This document shows positions 41,528 through 53,700 of a stretch of 64,000 bases of DNA, piece by piece. Source of the stretch: Nematostella vectensis (lineage: Eukaryota; Cnidaria; Anthozoa; Actiniaria; Edwardsiidae); assembly GCF_932526225.1 (NCBI RefSeq), contig NC_064047.1, forward strand, positions 1,178,001 through 1,242,000. Reading direction: 5' to 3'. Every line of letters starts with the position of its first letter. The first letter of the stretch is position 1. The position numbers were made by a program, and so were the translations under genes. Under the pieces are notes generated by a model. The model was not told the origin of the DNA and searched no databases. It saw only the letters and a list, made by a program, of their open reading frames with translations.

Positions 41528-43933
41528 ATGTACATTCTAACGCTCGTTTTATTCATCGCTGCGGCGCATGCCGGTGAGTTTAGTTCAATTTAAAAACATT
41601 TTCTTTTACCTTTCTTCACGGTCGGGATTTAAGGGGGCAGATGTGCAAAGATAAAAGGTGTGGAAACTGGAAGGTGTATAAAAACATATAAGGTGTTGAA
41701 ACAAATAAAATGAAATGAAAACAATTATAGTTTATTGCGGTGAAGGAAAATGTGTTTGCTTTCATTAGCTTCTCGGTTGGTTCTTGTAAGAATGAGTATT
41801 TACGAAGGGTACGCTACTTCTAGAAAACATAATCTCGACCCGACAAAAATGGAAAGTTTAGAAAGTATCTATTTCAGTCGGTCTACTTGATGATGCATGG
41901 TATAGCGATATTTTTCATCAACAATTGATAAGGAACATTTTTTCGCATAAGTTGTTGTTCGCACTTTGAAAACAGTAACAAAAGTGCGGCGTACAAGGGC
42001 GTGTCTACACGAGGAAACAATGTCACATGCACTTGCATGTTCTGCTAGGTTTAGGAATATTTTTGTTCTCCATCGGGTATCTAAACATAAAGTATGTGCG
42101 CGTGAAGATATATTAACATTGTGTCCTCGAGTCATCGTGTACTGTGACAATTACAGATTTCGCCCCAATCCAAGAACCAATCGATGTGGGTCAATACGAG
42201 GTCGTGACATCTTCGCGAAGTGCTCGGCTCAACTGCGGACACATCAAGCTGCCACTCGGATGCAAAATTGCCGACGACTGCTCCGCGAAGACTTGCGAAA
42301 TTGGTTTCGCCGGTCTGAACTTTAAGTTCAGTATTAAAATCAACAAGTGCGAGAGCCCCCTGACAGTTGGGGTCAGCGTCGGGGTAAGTAAGCACCATAA
42401 ATGCAGACGCGTAGTATGGATTGACTGAGAGGGATGGTGAGGGGAAGCGTGTAGCACGTAGCATGGATTGACTGAGAAGGGGTGGGGAGGGGAAGCGTAT
42501 AGCACGTAGCATGGATTGACTGAGAGGGATGGTGAGGGGAAGCGTGTAGCACGTAGCATGGATTGACTGAGAGGGGGTGGGGAGGGGAAGCGTGCAGCAC
42601 GTAGCATGGATTGACTGAGAGGGGTGGTGAGGGGAAGCGTGTAGCATCTAACATGGATTCACTGATTCACCCTCCCCTCCCCCCATGATCACTTACATGC
42701 CAACGAAATTTTCTCGTTCCCAGGTCCCCAACTTAGGCATCAACTTCGGTCACGACTTTCCCACGGATCAGCTAGTCCCAATCCCCAACCTTATCCCCAG
42801 TCTCGGACCTCTCCAATTCGGCGCTGTGTTTGTCATGGTCAAGATGCACAATAGCGGCTCCAACCTCAACCTCCAGGTATGTATGGGATTCCTGTGTATC
42901 CGGCAGCCTTCCTCGCACACTTCCAATCAATCTTGTTTTTAAAATAGTCGTTGTTTAAGTTCGCTCGATCATTTCCTTATCAGGACATTACATACCATAT
43001 GTCCTCGTCTTATTATTTTTTTTCCGCTTTATTTTCCCCTGTGACCGTCGAGAATTCCCACAAGAACTTACAGAAATTCATCGTGTTTACTGCAATTTTG
43101 CTGGCCTTCCTTTTGAAAAATAGGCCCCGGCCCTAACGTTTTAGAATATCACAGGTCTCCCGCGCGCTTGCCTCAGGCTCTTTTATTTAGAAGGAACAAT
43201 TGATGTGTCGTTTTTACTTTCGAACTGATAGGTAGAACTTCAGGCTGGCATTGCGATCAACAACAAACCCATGTTCCCTATCAAGTTCGACTTATTCAAT
43301 GGAAACCTGCCAATCAGCACCAGCGATTGTAACGAAGGTACGCACTAACGTAAAAAAAAAATACAATTCTAATTTTACTTGATATAATTATATATCTGAA
43401 AATCACAACTTTGTCAGTAAATTTGAAAACCACTGTGGGCGAGGGCTCAGCTTTAATTTTACGCCAACTTCATCAGTACTAATTCTGTTAGTCTGATTTC
43501 TGCCTTTTCAGGCGGCGGTGGTCTACCTCCCCCACCCCCTGGTGGTAAGTACAATTTCAAAGTAACATAAACTTTCTTGAAATTGTTGAAATTGGTGACG
43601 GTCTAGCCTTTTGCGCAGGCATCTCTTCTCATCGTAAAGAAAAAGCGCTTTTTCGATGTGGAATTCCTGTGGCGAAACACAGGAAACCCGAATCTGAATA
43701 ATGGCCACTACATAGTAGAGTTGCTACAGTGTAGAGGAGACTAGTGCCGGTCGTAGGGGGGGGGGGGGGGGGGGGGGGAGGTCAAAGTCTAGGATACGCC
43801 TGGTCTGAAATGTCTTTTTTTATCTCTGAAAGGTGCTTGCAGCGACTCGAATGACTTCTGCAAGTTCATGGGGAGCCAGTGTAGCAACCCCGAGGTGGCT
43901 AGCAAGTGTATGCTGACATGCAAGCAATGCTAA
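41528..43933 (+). CDS. Small secreted protein with C-terminal ShK-type domain
   Basis: Six exons: 41528-41573, 42157-42383, 42724-42876, 43232-43337, 43512-43544, 43833-43933. All have canonical junctions and agreeing phases, giving 221 aa. Exon 1 is a signal peptide (MYILTLVLFIAAAHA). Exon 2 has five Cys. Exons 3-4 form a hydrophobic, probably beta-rich region. Exon 5 is a Gly/Pro linker of 10-11 residues. Exon 6 is a short six-Cys ShK-type domain ending in CKQC and a TAA stop. AATAAA follows at about 44001. ShK domains occur in toxins but also in many enzymes and matrix proteins. The long N-terminal region is not a known toxin fold, so I make no toxin call. Confidence 0.85.
42413..42650. 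repeat. ~47-bp intronic minisatellite, five units
   Basis: Units begin GCATGGATTGACTGAGAGGG and end GAAGCGTGTAGCACGTA, in intron 2 of the plus paralogue. The minus paralogue lacks the array, so it arose after duplication or was lost there. Confidence 0.8.
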
Positions 43934-44009
43934 ATATCGACGCAAAAACACTACCAAGTTTGACAAAAAATCACACTTTAGTAACTACATACTGTAATAA
44001 AATAAAGAA

Positions 44010-44704
44010 ATAATGTGTGTTACATTCTGTGGAAAACTGAAATAAACGATGAATATGTTTTTGGTTATTTTGTTTGGTAGAATGTCAAAATTAAACGAGG
44101 TGCTTTTCTGTAGCGCAAATATATAAGCGATTTATTATAGGTATTTAATGATAACTCTGTATTATTTTGATTGTCGAGTGTTTGTTGAATTACCCAATTT
44201 TACTAAAATATTATACATTTAGCTCTGAGGTTGTCTTGAGCTAGTTCTAACATACAACTGATAGAATCTGAAGCGTATAAATATTTATTAATAAAATACT
44301 TTATTGACGTATCTCAATTCCAAAATAAACTATTATATACAGTGATTACAAAAACTAAAAATTTTAAAAAACCACAGAGTCGAATTTGGCTAGAAATACC
44401 AGCCAAAAGTACACCTTTTGACTTGTAATCAATGTGATATTGATAAATATCATGTTAATCAGAATGGACGAAAAATTTAAACTGTGTAAATAGTGCATTT
44501 CGGTATGCATTTTTGTATAGGATCCCCTCCCCAAACCCCTCCAGAACACAAGAATGTTGTAAAACAAACGCTATGACAAAACGCCTAAAATCAAGAGGAA
44601 AGCGATAAATATATATGCTACAATGGTCCTTTACAACTGTGTACAACTGACTGTGCCGCGTACAACTTCTATTCTTTGGTAGCAATGGCGTTTGTCCTTT
44701 TTTG
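44010..44704. other. Convergent 3' region
   Basis: AT-rich DNA between the 3' ends of the plus paralogue and the SMARCAD1-type gene. TTTATT words near 44283 and 44310 could be minus-strand poly-A signals. No gene seen. Confidence 0.45.
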
Positions 44705-47700
44705 TCAGCTGCTATCCCTCAGCCTTTTGAACACATTCGTGAGCACACTGGCGACGTCTTCACTCGAGTCTCCCGAATCTACAGCAAAAACAAAAATGTG
44801 AATGTAGCTTCGTTGTTACCCCACTTTACCCAACCTAATCCAAGTAACCCTACCCTTGCACTCCCTTGCCATGTCAACCCTCCCTTGCCATGTCAACCCT
44901 CCCTTGCCCCACCTTGCCATGTCAACCCTTCTTTGCCAACCCCTACCTTGCCCTGCCCCTACCGTACGCGGCCAAAAGACGTCTTTTGCCCCTATCCTAC
45001 TTGGCAAATCTCCCTACGTTACGTTGCCAACCACTACCCTACTTTGCTTCTACGCTAAGCTGCACCAACCTACGTTGCCCTACCCTATATTACCCCAACC
45101 TTCGTTGCCCCACCCTACGTTACCCCACCCTACGTTACCCCACCCTACGTTTCCCCATCCTACGTTGCCCCACCCTACGTTGCCCCACCCTACGTTGCCC
45201 CAACCTTCGTTGCCCCACCCTACGTTGCCCCAACCTTCGTTGCTCCACCCTACGTTACCCCACCCTACGTTGCCCCATCCTACGTTGCCCCAACCTACGT
45301 CGCCCCATCCTACGTCGCCCCACCCTACGTTGCCCCACTCTACGTTGCCCCATCCTACGTTGCCCAACCCTACGTTGTCCAACTCTACGTTGCCCCACCC
45401 TACGTTTCCCCACCCTACGTTTCCCCACCCTACGTTTCCCCACCCTACGTTTCCCCACCCTACGTTTCCCCACCCTACGTTACCCTACCCTACGTCACCC
45501 TACCCTACTTAACCCTACTTTACGTTGCCACACCCTACGTTACCCCACCCTACGTTGCCCCACCCTACGTTGCCCCACCCTACCCTACGTTGCCCCACAC
45601 CATGTTGCCCTACCCTACGTTGCCCTATCCTACCTTGCCCTACCCTACGTTGCCCCAACCTTCGTTGCCCCACCCTACGTTACCCCACCCTACGTTGCCC
45701 CATCCTACGTTGCCCCACCCTACGTTGCCCCATCCTACGTTGCCCTTCCCTACGTTGCTCCACCCTACGTTACCCTACCCTAGGTTACCCTACCCCACGT
45801 TATCCTACCCTACGTTGCCCCACCCTACTTAACCTTACCCTACATTGCCCAACCCTACGTTGCCCCACCCTACGTTGCCCCATCCTACGTTGCCCCACCC
45901 TACGTTACCCCACCCTACGTTGCCCCACCCTGCGTTGCCCCACCCTACGTTGCCACACCCTGCGTTGCCCTACCCTACGTTGCCACACCCTACGTTACCC
46001 CACCCTACGTTGCCCTACCCTACGTTACCCTTCCCTACGTTGCCACACCCTACGTTACCCTACCCTACGTTGCCCCACCCTACGTTGCCACACCCTACCC
46101 TACGTTGCCACACCCTACGTTGCCACACCCTACGTTACCCTACCCTACGTTGCCCTACCCTACGTTGCCCCACCCTACGTTACCCCACCCTACGTTGCCA
46201 CACCCTACGTTGCCCTACCCTACGTTGCCACACCCTACGTTTCCCCACCCTACGTTGCCCTACCCTACGTTGCCACACCCTACGTTACCCTACCCTACGT
46301 TGCCCCACCCTACGTTGCCCCACCCTACGTTGCCACACCCTACGTTTCCCCACCCTACGTTGCCCTACCCTACGTTGCCACACCCTACGTTTCCCCACCC
46401 TACGTTGACCCTGCCCTGTCGTACAAAGGTAACACACGTTTACACCTCACCTTCGTCGTTGTCTGCAGACACCACATCCTTCTCAAGCTTCAACTTGCTG
46501 TTGGCACATTTCAACATGTTATCCTCGACTGTATCTGTTGGGAGACACATTAAGAAATAAGACAAGAATACCACGCACCTGTCGTTACCTTTAGCGATGA
46601 GTCTGTACACGTGTACATCACGTGCCTTTACCATCATCGCCTATCTGTAACGACAGATAGCGATGAGTCTGTACACGTGTACATCACGTGCCTTTACCAT
46701 CATCGCCTATCTGTCGTCACCTTTAGCGATGAGTCTGTACACGTGTACATCACGTGCCTTTACCATCATCGCCTATCTGTCGTTACCTTTAGCGATGAGT
46801 CTGTACACGTGCACGTCACGTGTCTGCCCCACGCGGTGACACCTGTCTTCTGCTTGCTTGTCGTTGTATGGGTTGAAGTCGATGTCGTGCAGGATCACCA
46901 CGTTCGCTGATGTCAAATTGATCCCAAGGCCACCTAAAAACAAAAATAAGAAGAGAAATATTTATATTGATCACTTGATCATAAAAAATATCGCCTTATA
47001 TATTCACATCCGTTTTCAGTTTTCAGCTCTAAGCCACAGGGAGCCCGAGGCCACAGGGAGCCCGAGGCCTAGTCGTTTCAAATGCAAATGCATGGAAATG
47101 AAGATGAAACAATCGACTTTACTTCATTCATTTGCACACATTTGCAAATGAAAAGGACGGCGTCTAAACTGAGTCTAGTATTTGTGCCGAGTGCAGCTTT
47201 TTTTCTTCAATAATTAAAAACAATAAAATCCCCAAATACTCAGGCAACTTATTTGGGTGTATTTCGTTATTCTTTTATATGCCTTAATAAAACATTTCTG
47301 TATATTCGGGCTAATCGTCTTGACGGCAGATACGCGATAGGTTGGCCCAAACGGTGTCCTAATAACGGATTTTGGGTAATGGACGGCAAACTTCGGCGGT
47401 TTGTAATTGTGCGGTTGATCAGGGGTGCCATTATTTCTCTATCATACCCTATCATATAAACATGTAAAGTCTGAAGGAATCCTACATTTCAACTCAAACA
47501 TACACTCAACGTCTCGTAAAATTTTCTTCCGAATGATATTTTCCATGAATTTTCATGACTATGGTGGGTTTCTATTTAAATTCCAGGAATTTGTTAAAGT
47601 CCATATAACCTTTCAGAGTTGAAAGACTTTGTCAATTCTTTATATTTTCATCTTCCAAATGGTATGTGGTCCGTATGGACCCTTTAAAACACGCGTTCGC

Positions 47701-50700
47701 GTGAATAACTTAAATCTGTAATATTGAGGCATTTTGGTCAACCTTCGGAAAAAAGGCCGTAAACTGAAAGGTACAGTCATTTGTGACGTAGATCGAGATG
47801 TCAACCAAATTACATGAGAAAACATATGCGCGCGCTAAACCGGTTCCCGTCTTCATGTCTTCTTAGTTATTGCTGGAGAACGTTGTGTCGTTACAACTTT
47901 TATCGTCATCTTTATATCTTAACCTGGTGGTCAAATGATTATTTAACTTCAGCAAACAAATCTGCAAAATTTAGCAGATATTTTTTAGTCTTTGAATTAT
48001 TTTTGCATTGTGCATTTGTTTTGGCTAGATTGATATAAGTGAAAGGTTTTAAGAACTTTAAGGATCCGAGGGAACTTATTGGTTACAGGTAGCCTTATCC
48101 ACCCACCGGCTTTTGTGGAGAGTAGGAAGAGGAAAATATCAGGGTCCGAGTTGAAATTATCAATCATGGGCTGTCGCTCTACCACGGGCGTCTGTCCGTC
48201 AAGCCGGAAGTAGCGATAGCCACAGTGTTGTAGATAAACCTCGATGATGTCCATGACGAGAGTGAACTGACTGAACAGTAAGACGCGGTCACCCTGTGGC
48301 AGGAAAAATGATAGTGAGCAACATTCATTAACATTTACAATATTCATCATTATCAGAAACAGCAGCTATCATTATCATCACCATCAGCAAAATTTCCTTT
48401 GCTAATTCAAGTGAGTACCAGAGATTCAATTTAATTTCGTTAACGAAGATGGTTAATTAAAGTTGGCTTGCAAACTTCCAATAAATAACAAAGCAGTGGC
48501 TGATCGCCATCCTTTATGGAGGAAGTGACTTCTATGAGCAAACACTGGCCGCGTTGCACAGCAAAGCAAATAATTTTTATAACGGACAAATTTTGGCTGT
48601 GTCCTATTTTTGTGGTCCTTACGTTATCTTTCATCTCGGGTAGCATTGCATTCAGTCGCTCAAACTTGCCAGAATCGTACAATAACTCTTCGCCCAGTAC
48701 ATAAGATGACAGACTCTGGAAGACAGACACATGCGGCATTATGGGTGAAGCGACAATGTTTACATTGTAATGGAACCTCCACTCAAAGGACACCATTTGA
48801 ACCAAAATTTACGTCGGCGATATGGAGGTGCCAGTTTGGGGGAGGTTATAGAAGTGTTTGAGGCTGGGAGTAGGAGTGATGATCTCGTGACATGACTCAT
48901 TTCGTGACATATGATTTTGTTTTACAATACGACGTGCGCTAGCGTGGCAACCTTGACAGTTTTGTGAGGATAAACAATAATGATGCGAGAAACGTGCTAT
49001 CTGATACGACGCGCGCTACCGTGGCCACTTTGACAGTTCTTTTAAGTAAGTCAATAAGGATGTGAGAAACGTGCTATCTGAAAGGACGCGCGCTACCGTG
49101 GCCACCTTGACAGTTTTGTGAAGTCAATAAGGGTGCGAGAATATATTATCATGATTGACATAGCAAACACCCATCCAACCCGAGGCGTTGGATGAGAAAT
49201 ACTTGAGTGCACATCATAATACGTCTTGATTCTCCTAGTTAAGAAGTTTGTGTCACTCAAAATTGTCAATCAAAATATTCTAATGGCTAAATTACTTGGT
49301 CTTGGTTGGCACGTTAGCGCGCGTCGCATGGTTAACTCTTTGTATTGGTGGCCACGGTAGCGCGCGCGTCGCATGGTATACTTTGTATTGGTGGTCACGG
49401 TAGCGCGTATCGCATGGTATACTTTGTATTGGTGGCCACGGTAGCGCGTGTCGCATGCTACACTTTGTATTGGTGGCCACGGTAGCGCGCGCGTCGCATG
49501 GTATACTTTGTATTGGTGGTCACGGTAGCGCGTGTCGCATGGTATACTTTGTATTGGTGGTCACGGTAGCGCGCGTCGCATGGTATACTTTGTATTGGTG
49601 GCCACGGTTGTGCGTGTCGCACTGTAACATTTTGTATTGGTGGCCACGGTAGCGCGTGTCGCACTATAACACTTTGTATTGGTGGCCACGGTACCGCGAA
49701 TCGTACTGTAACAATTTGTATTGGTGGTCACGGTAGCGCGCGTCACTCTATAACACTTTGTATTGGTGGCCACGGTAGCGCGAGTCACACTATAACACTT
49801 TGTATTGGTGGCCACGGTAGCGCGCGTCACACTGTAATACTTTGTATTGGTGGCCACGGTAGCGCGCGTCACACTGTAACACTTTGTGTTGGTGGCCACG
49901 GTAGCGCGTTTCACACTATAACACTTTGTATTGGTGGCCACGGTAGCGCGTGTCGCACTGTAACACTTTGTATCGGTGGCCACGGTAGCGGTGTCGCGTG
50001 GTCAAATTTGTATTGGTTGCCACGGTATCGTACGTCGCGTGGTTATCTTTGTATGGATGGCCACGGTATCGTACGTCGCGTGGTTATCTTTGTATGGATG
50101 GCCACGGTATCGTACGTCGCGTGGTTATCTTTGTATGGATGGCCACGGTATCGTACGTCGCGTGGTTATCTTTGTATGGATGGCCACGGTATCGTACGTC
50201 GCGTGGTCATCTTTGTATGGATGGCCACGGTATCGTACGTCGCGTGGTTATCTTTGTATGGATGGCCACGGTATCGTACGTCGCGTGGTTATCTTTGTAT
50301 GGATGGCCACGGTATCGTACGTCGCGTGGTTATCTTTGTATGGATGGCCACGGTATCGTACGTCGCGTGGTTATCTTTGTATGGATGGCCACGGTATCGT
50401 ACGTCGCGTGGTTATCTTTGTATGGATGGCCACGGTATCGTACGTCGCGTGGTTATCTTTGTATGGATGGCCACGGTATCGTACGTCGCGTGGTTATCTT
50501 TGTATGGATGGCCACGGTATCATACGTCGCGTGGTTATCTTTGTATGGATGGCCACGGTATCGTACGTCGCGTGTCTTACTATAAAGTACCCTTTGTTCT
50601 AGACATAGACGATGGAGCTCGAAGTCGGACATCACTGTCATGTCTTCACAAACAAGGTCTACTTCAGACCCTCGGTTTTCAATGTCCTGAAAAGAGAAAT

Positions 50701-53700
50701 GACCTCACTATCCTCATAACCGTGATAGAGAGACACAGGTGGGCCAGTGTGTTTGCGTGTGGGCGGATTGGGGCATCTCAACCCTGCTGTTCCCTTGCTC
50801 GACGTGTGCAAGCTCACTAGATGCTTGTGTTCTCAATGGGTCATTCTCAATATGTATTAGAATTTTAGAACAACAGAGCAAGTGCAGCATTGAAATGGTG
50901 CTGCTTGATATATTGCACCTTATTGGAGTACTCCCCCCCCCCCTGCCCTCCCCACCCCTGGAATTTCTATACACTTCCTAAACGAGGAGCACATTACGCT
51001 GGGCTTACTCCCTTTGCTATTTACCCTGCAGTATTTGACGGCCATCTCTCGCAGGGTTTCGTCCTTGTAGTAGTTTCGCAGCAACAAAGGGTGGTTGGAC
51101 ATCATGCGTAGTGCCATTAAGATGTTCTTGTACTGATTGGATCCTTCTGTTTAAGGGTTCGGGGAAAAGAGAAGTAAGTATAATCATGATTTCCACCGTT
51201 ATTGTCATTGTGTCCACCTCCATTACCACCCTAAGTAGTCAACAACACTTAAATGCATTGCCATCATTTACAACACCAGCACCACCGCAATCATAACATT
51301 ATCATGTTTTATCACCATTATCATCATCACCACCATATTAACCACCATCATCATCAAAACTATCATCATCACCATTATCATCATCTACACTGTCATCAAC
51401 GCTATCATCACCAATATCATCACCACTATCATTATAACCACTATCATCCTCACCAATATTTATGATCGCCATCTTCATCATTATCACCACTATCATCATC
51501 ACCTCATTCTTATATGACATCGCGTGACTTACTAGCGTCTCGATACTCGTTATAGCACTTGAGCATCAGTTTACTATGCAAGTCCTTCTGACTGGTGGAC
51601 AGTTCGCAATGGATCACATGCTCGTGTTTCTGCGGCAACTCCTGTAGTACCTAGCGAAGTAATGACCAATACTGCTATCAGTTCTATTAGTAGAACTATC
51701 AGCATCATCGACACAATTCGTGGGCGTATCTCTGAGAACATTCCCTACTTTGAAGGAGGGAGGGGTTATGTTTTTTTCTGTAATAATAATTTTTTTTATT
51801 AATTGAATTTCCACCAGTTATATTGGTAAATGCACAACAGAGCCAGGCTCCAAATCTGTTTTGTTAGTAAGCACTGTCACTGGGGGTGGTCACTGCCAGA
51901 GGGTTTATTGCGTCCCCAGTGGTTCTTTCAAGTCCTTTCGGTTCAGGTTAGTGTAGTGCAGCTTGAAGAGACGGGACCTCCGGTTTAGTGTCCTTATCCG
52001 AGAAGACTGGAAACACGGGAGAATAACTTCAACTCACTTGTAACACAAATTCAAATAAAAAATCCCCAGTTTGGGCCAGGATTCGAACCTGGGCGACAGG
52101 ACAGTGCTGAATAACGTATGCGCATGCGCGTGCTCTGGCGAAAACAAGCACAATCGTAGTGTTGAATCGTTCGAGTAAAGGTACGAAAGGCTGACTTCAG
52201 TTGCTGTTTTGACTAACTGTACAGCATTAAAACCATACTGTACAAAAGATGACAGATTTGTGTGATAATGAGGGAGTCATAAAGAACATAGCCTTATGTT
52301 TGGTCTAGTTTTCTTAGCATTCGCCAAAATGTGACAGTTCGCCGGTAAAAAGCCGCCATTTTAAAACAAAAAGGCTGGTTTAACCGCGCGGTACTGGAAC
52401 TAGTCTTGCGTTTTTTAGCACTGGCGGGCCACAGCGGTGAGAGGTTGCCGCGTACCCCACGCTTCCATAAGATGGGGTTAAAAGGTAATGACCACTCTAC
52501 ATACGTCTTTCTTGAGTCTTCTTAGCACGAAGGGTTTCATGATTTTCTTCGCCTGTTCTGCCCGTTCCTTGATGTAGCCACTGTCTGCGTCTCTATCCTG
52601 GAAGACAAATAAACTTACTCATAGTATGACGCCGTTTGATGTCTTTTTTCAAAATTTAAAGAACCTTTGTCAGCCACACATTTGTTATGTTTTCATTCAA
52701 TATATTAAAATACACATTATTTGATTCAATCTGAAAATAGTCAAAGCTTATACTTCATTTACTAAGTTCTATCGAAAATATCATTAGTTTCCGAAATCAG
52801 CCGATGGAAATGGCTGCGTTTTCATACACGCTTCAGCAAACACAATTCCCTCTCACGAGTTAAGCTAGGAGACACGATCCCTGCACATACCAGTTTCTTG
52901 TTCCCGAATAGAAGCTTAAGTCCATCAGTTCTGCCGTCAAATATGGTCGGCATAACGAAGCTGAGTAAAGACATCAACTCGAGAAGATCGTTTTGCATGG
53001 GGGTCCCTGTTAACAGCAGGCGTCTTTTGGCCTTAAAATGTGAATATTAAGGATGGAATTAATTTTAACTTCAAATAGTATTTGTATGGCACAAATGAGC
53101 ATCGCAAAACATGACCTCGCCATAAGCCTCAGTCTCTAGATACTGACTGCAACATGCAGTCTACGATAATGGGTGTTAGATAATATGTGAGTGCTGTTAT
53201 GACGGACCTGTGTCCTCAGCGTTTCTATTACGTCCCACAATACAGGTTAATTGTGTGGTGAGAGACGGGGCCTCCGGACCAAACGCCTTATCCAAGAAGA
53301 CTTCGAAATCACAATGTAGAGAGCAAGGTTTTTACAAGTCTAATCTGTTTTACGGTGGCTTGTGTGGCTTTTACGGGACTTTATAATCCAAGGATAACAG
53401 CTTGTCTCGAATAAAAGTCATGCGCAAAAATGAGATGTTATATAAAATCATTCCTTTCTTACCCTTATTCTGGTCAGTTTGAGGTAGCGTTGCGACTGCA
53501 TATTTTTCAACATGTGACCTTCATCGAACACAACATAGTGAGGTCTGAGTTGGCGCAAGAATGACGTGTCTTCAAAGCCGCCGGTCGCCATGTTGTACCT
53601 GAAATTGCAATATTACCAATAAGTTCAAAACTACAATCATTTATCAACACTAATCCCAAAAAACAAAATCGTCAGCCATCATTATTATCATCATCACCAA

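Noticed and set aside
43833-43933. Calling the secreted paralogue a neurotoxin from its ShK-type tail
   Set aside because: The domain follows a long unrelated region, and ShK folds are common in non-toxin secreted proteins; no key binding residues can be assigned with confidence.
44866-46560. Very long Pro/Leu/Thr-rich frames on the plus strand
   Set aside because: They result from a 15-bp tandem repeat with a period divisible by three and lie inside an intron on the opposite strand.
49976-50820. Overlapping 200-270-codon plus-strand frames
   Set aside because: Artefacts of a uniform 41-bp repeat; the same peptide recurs in all three frames.
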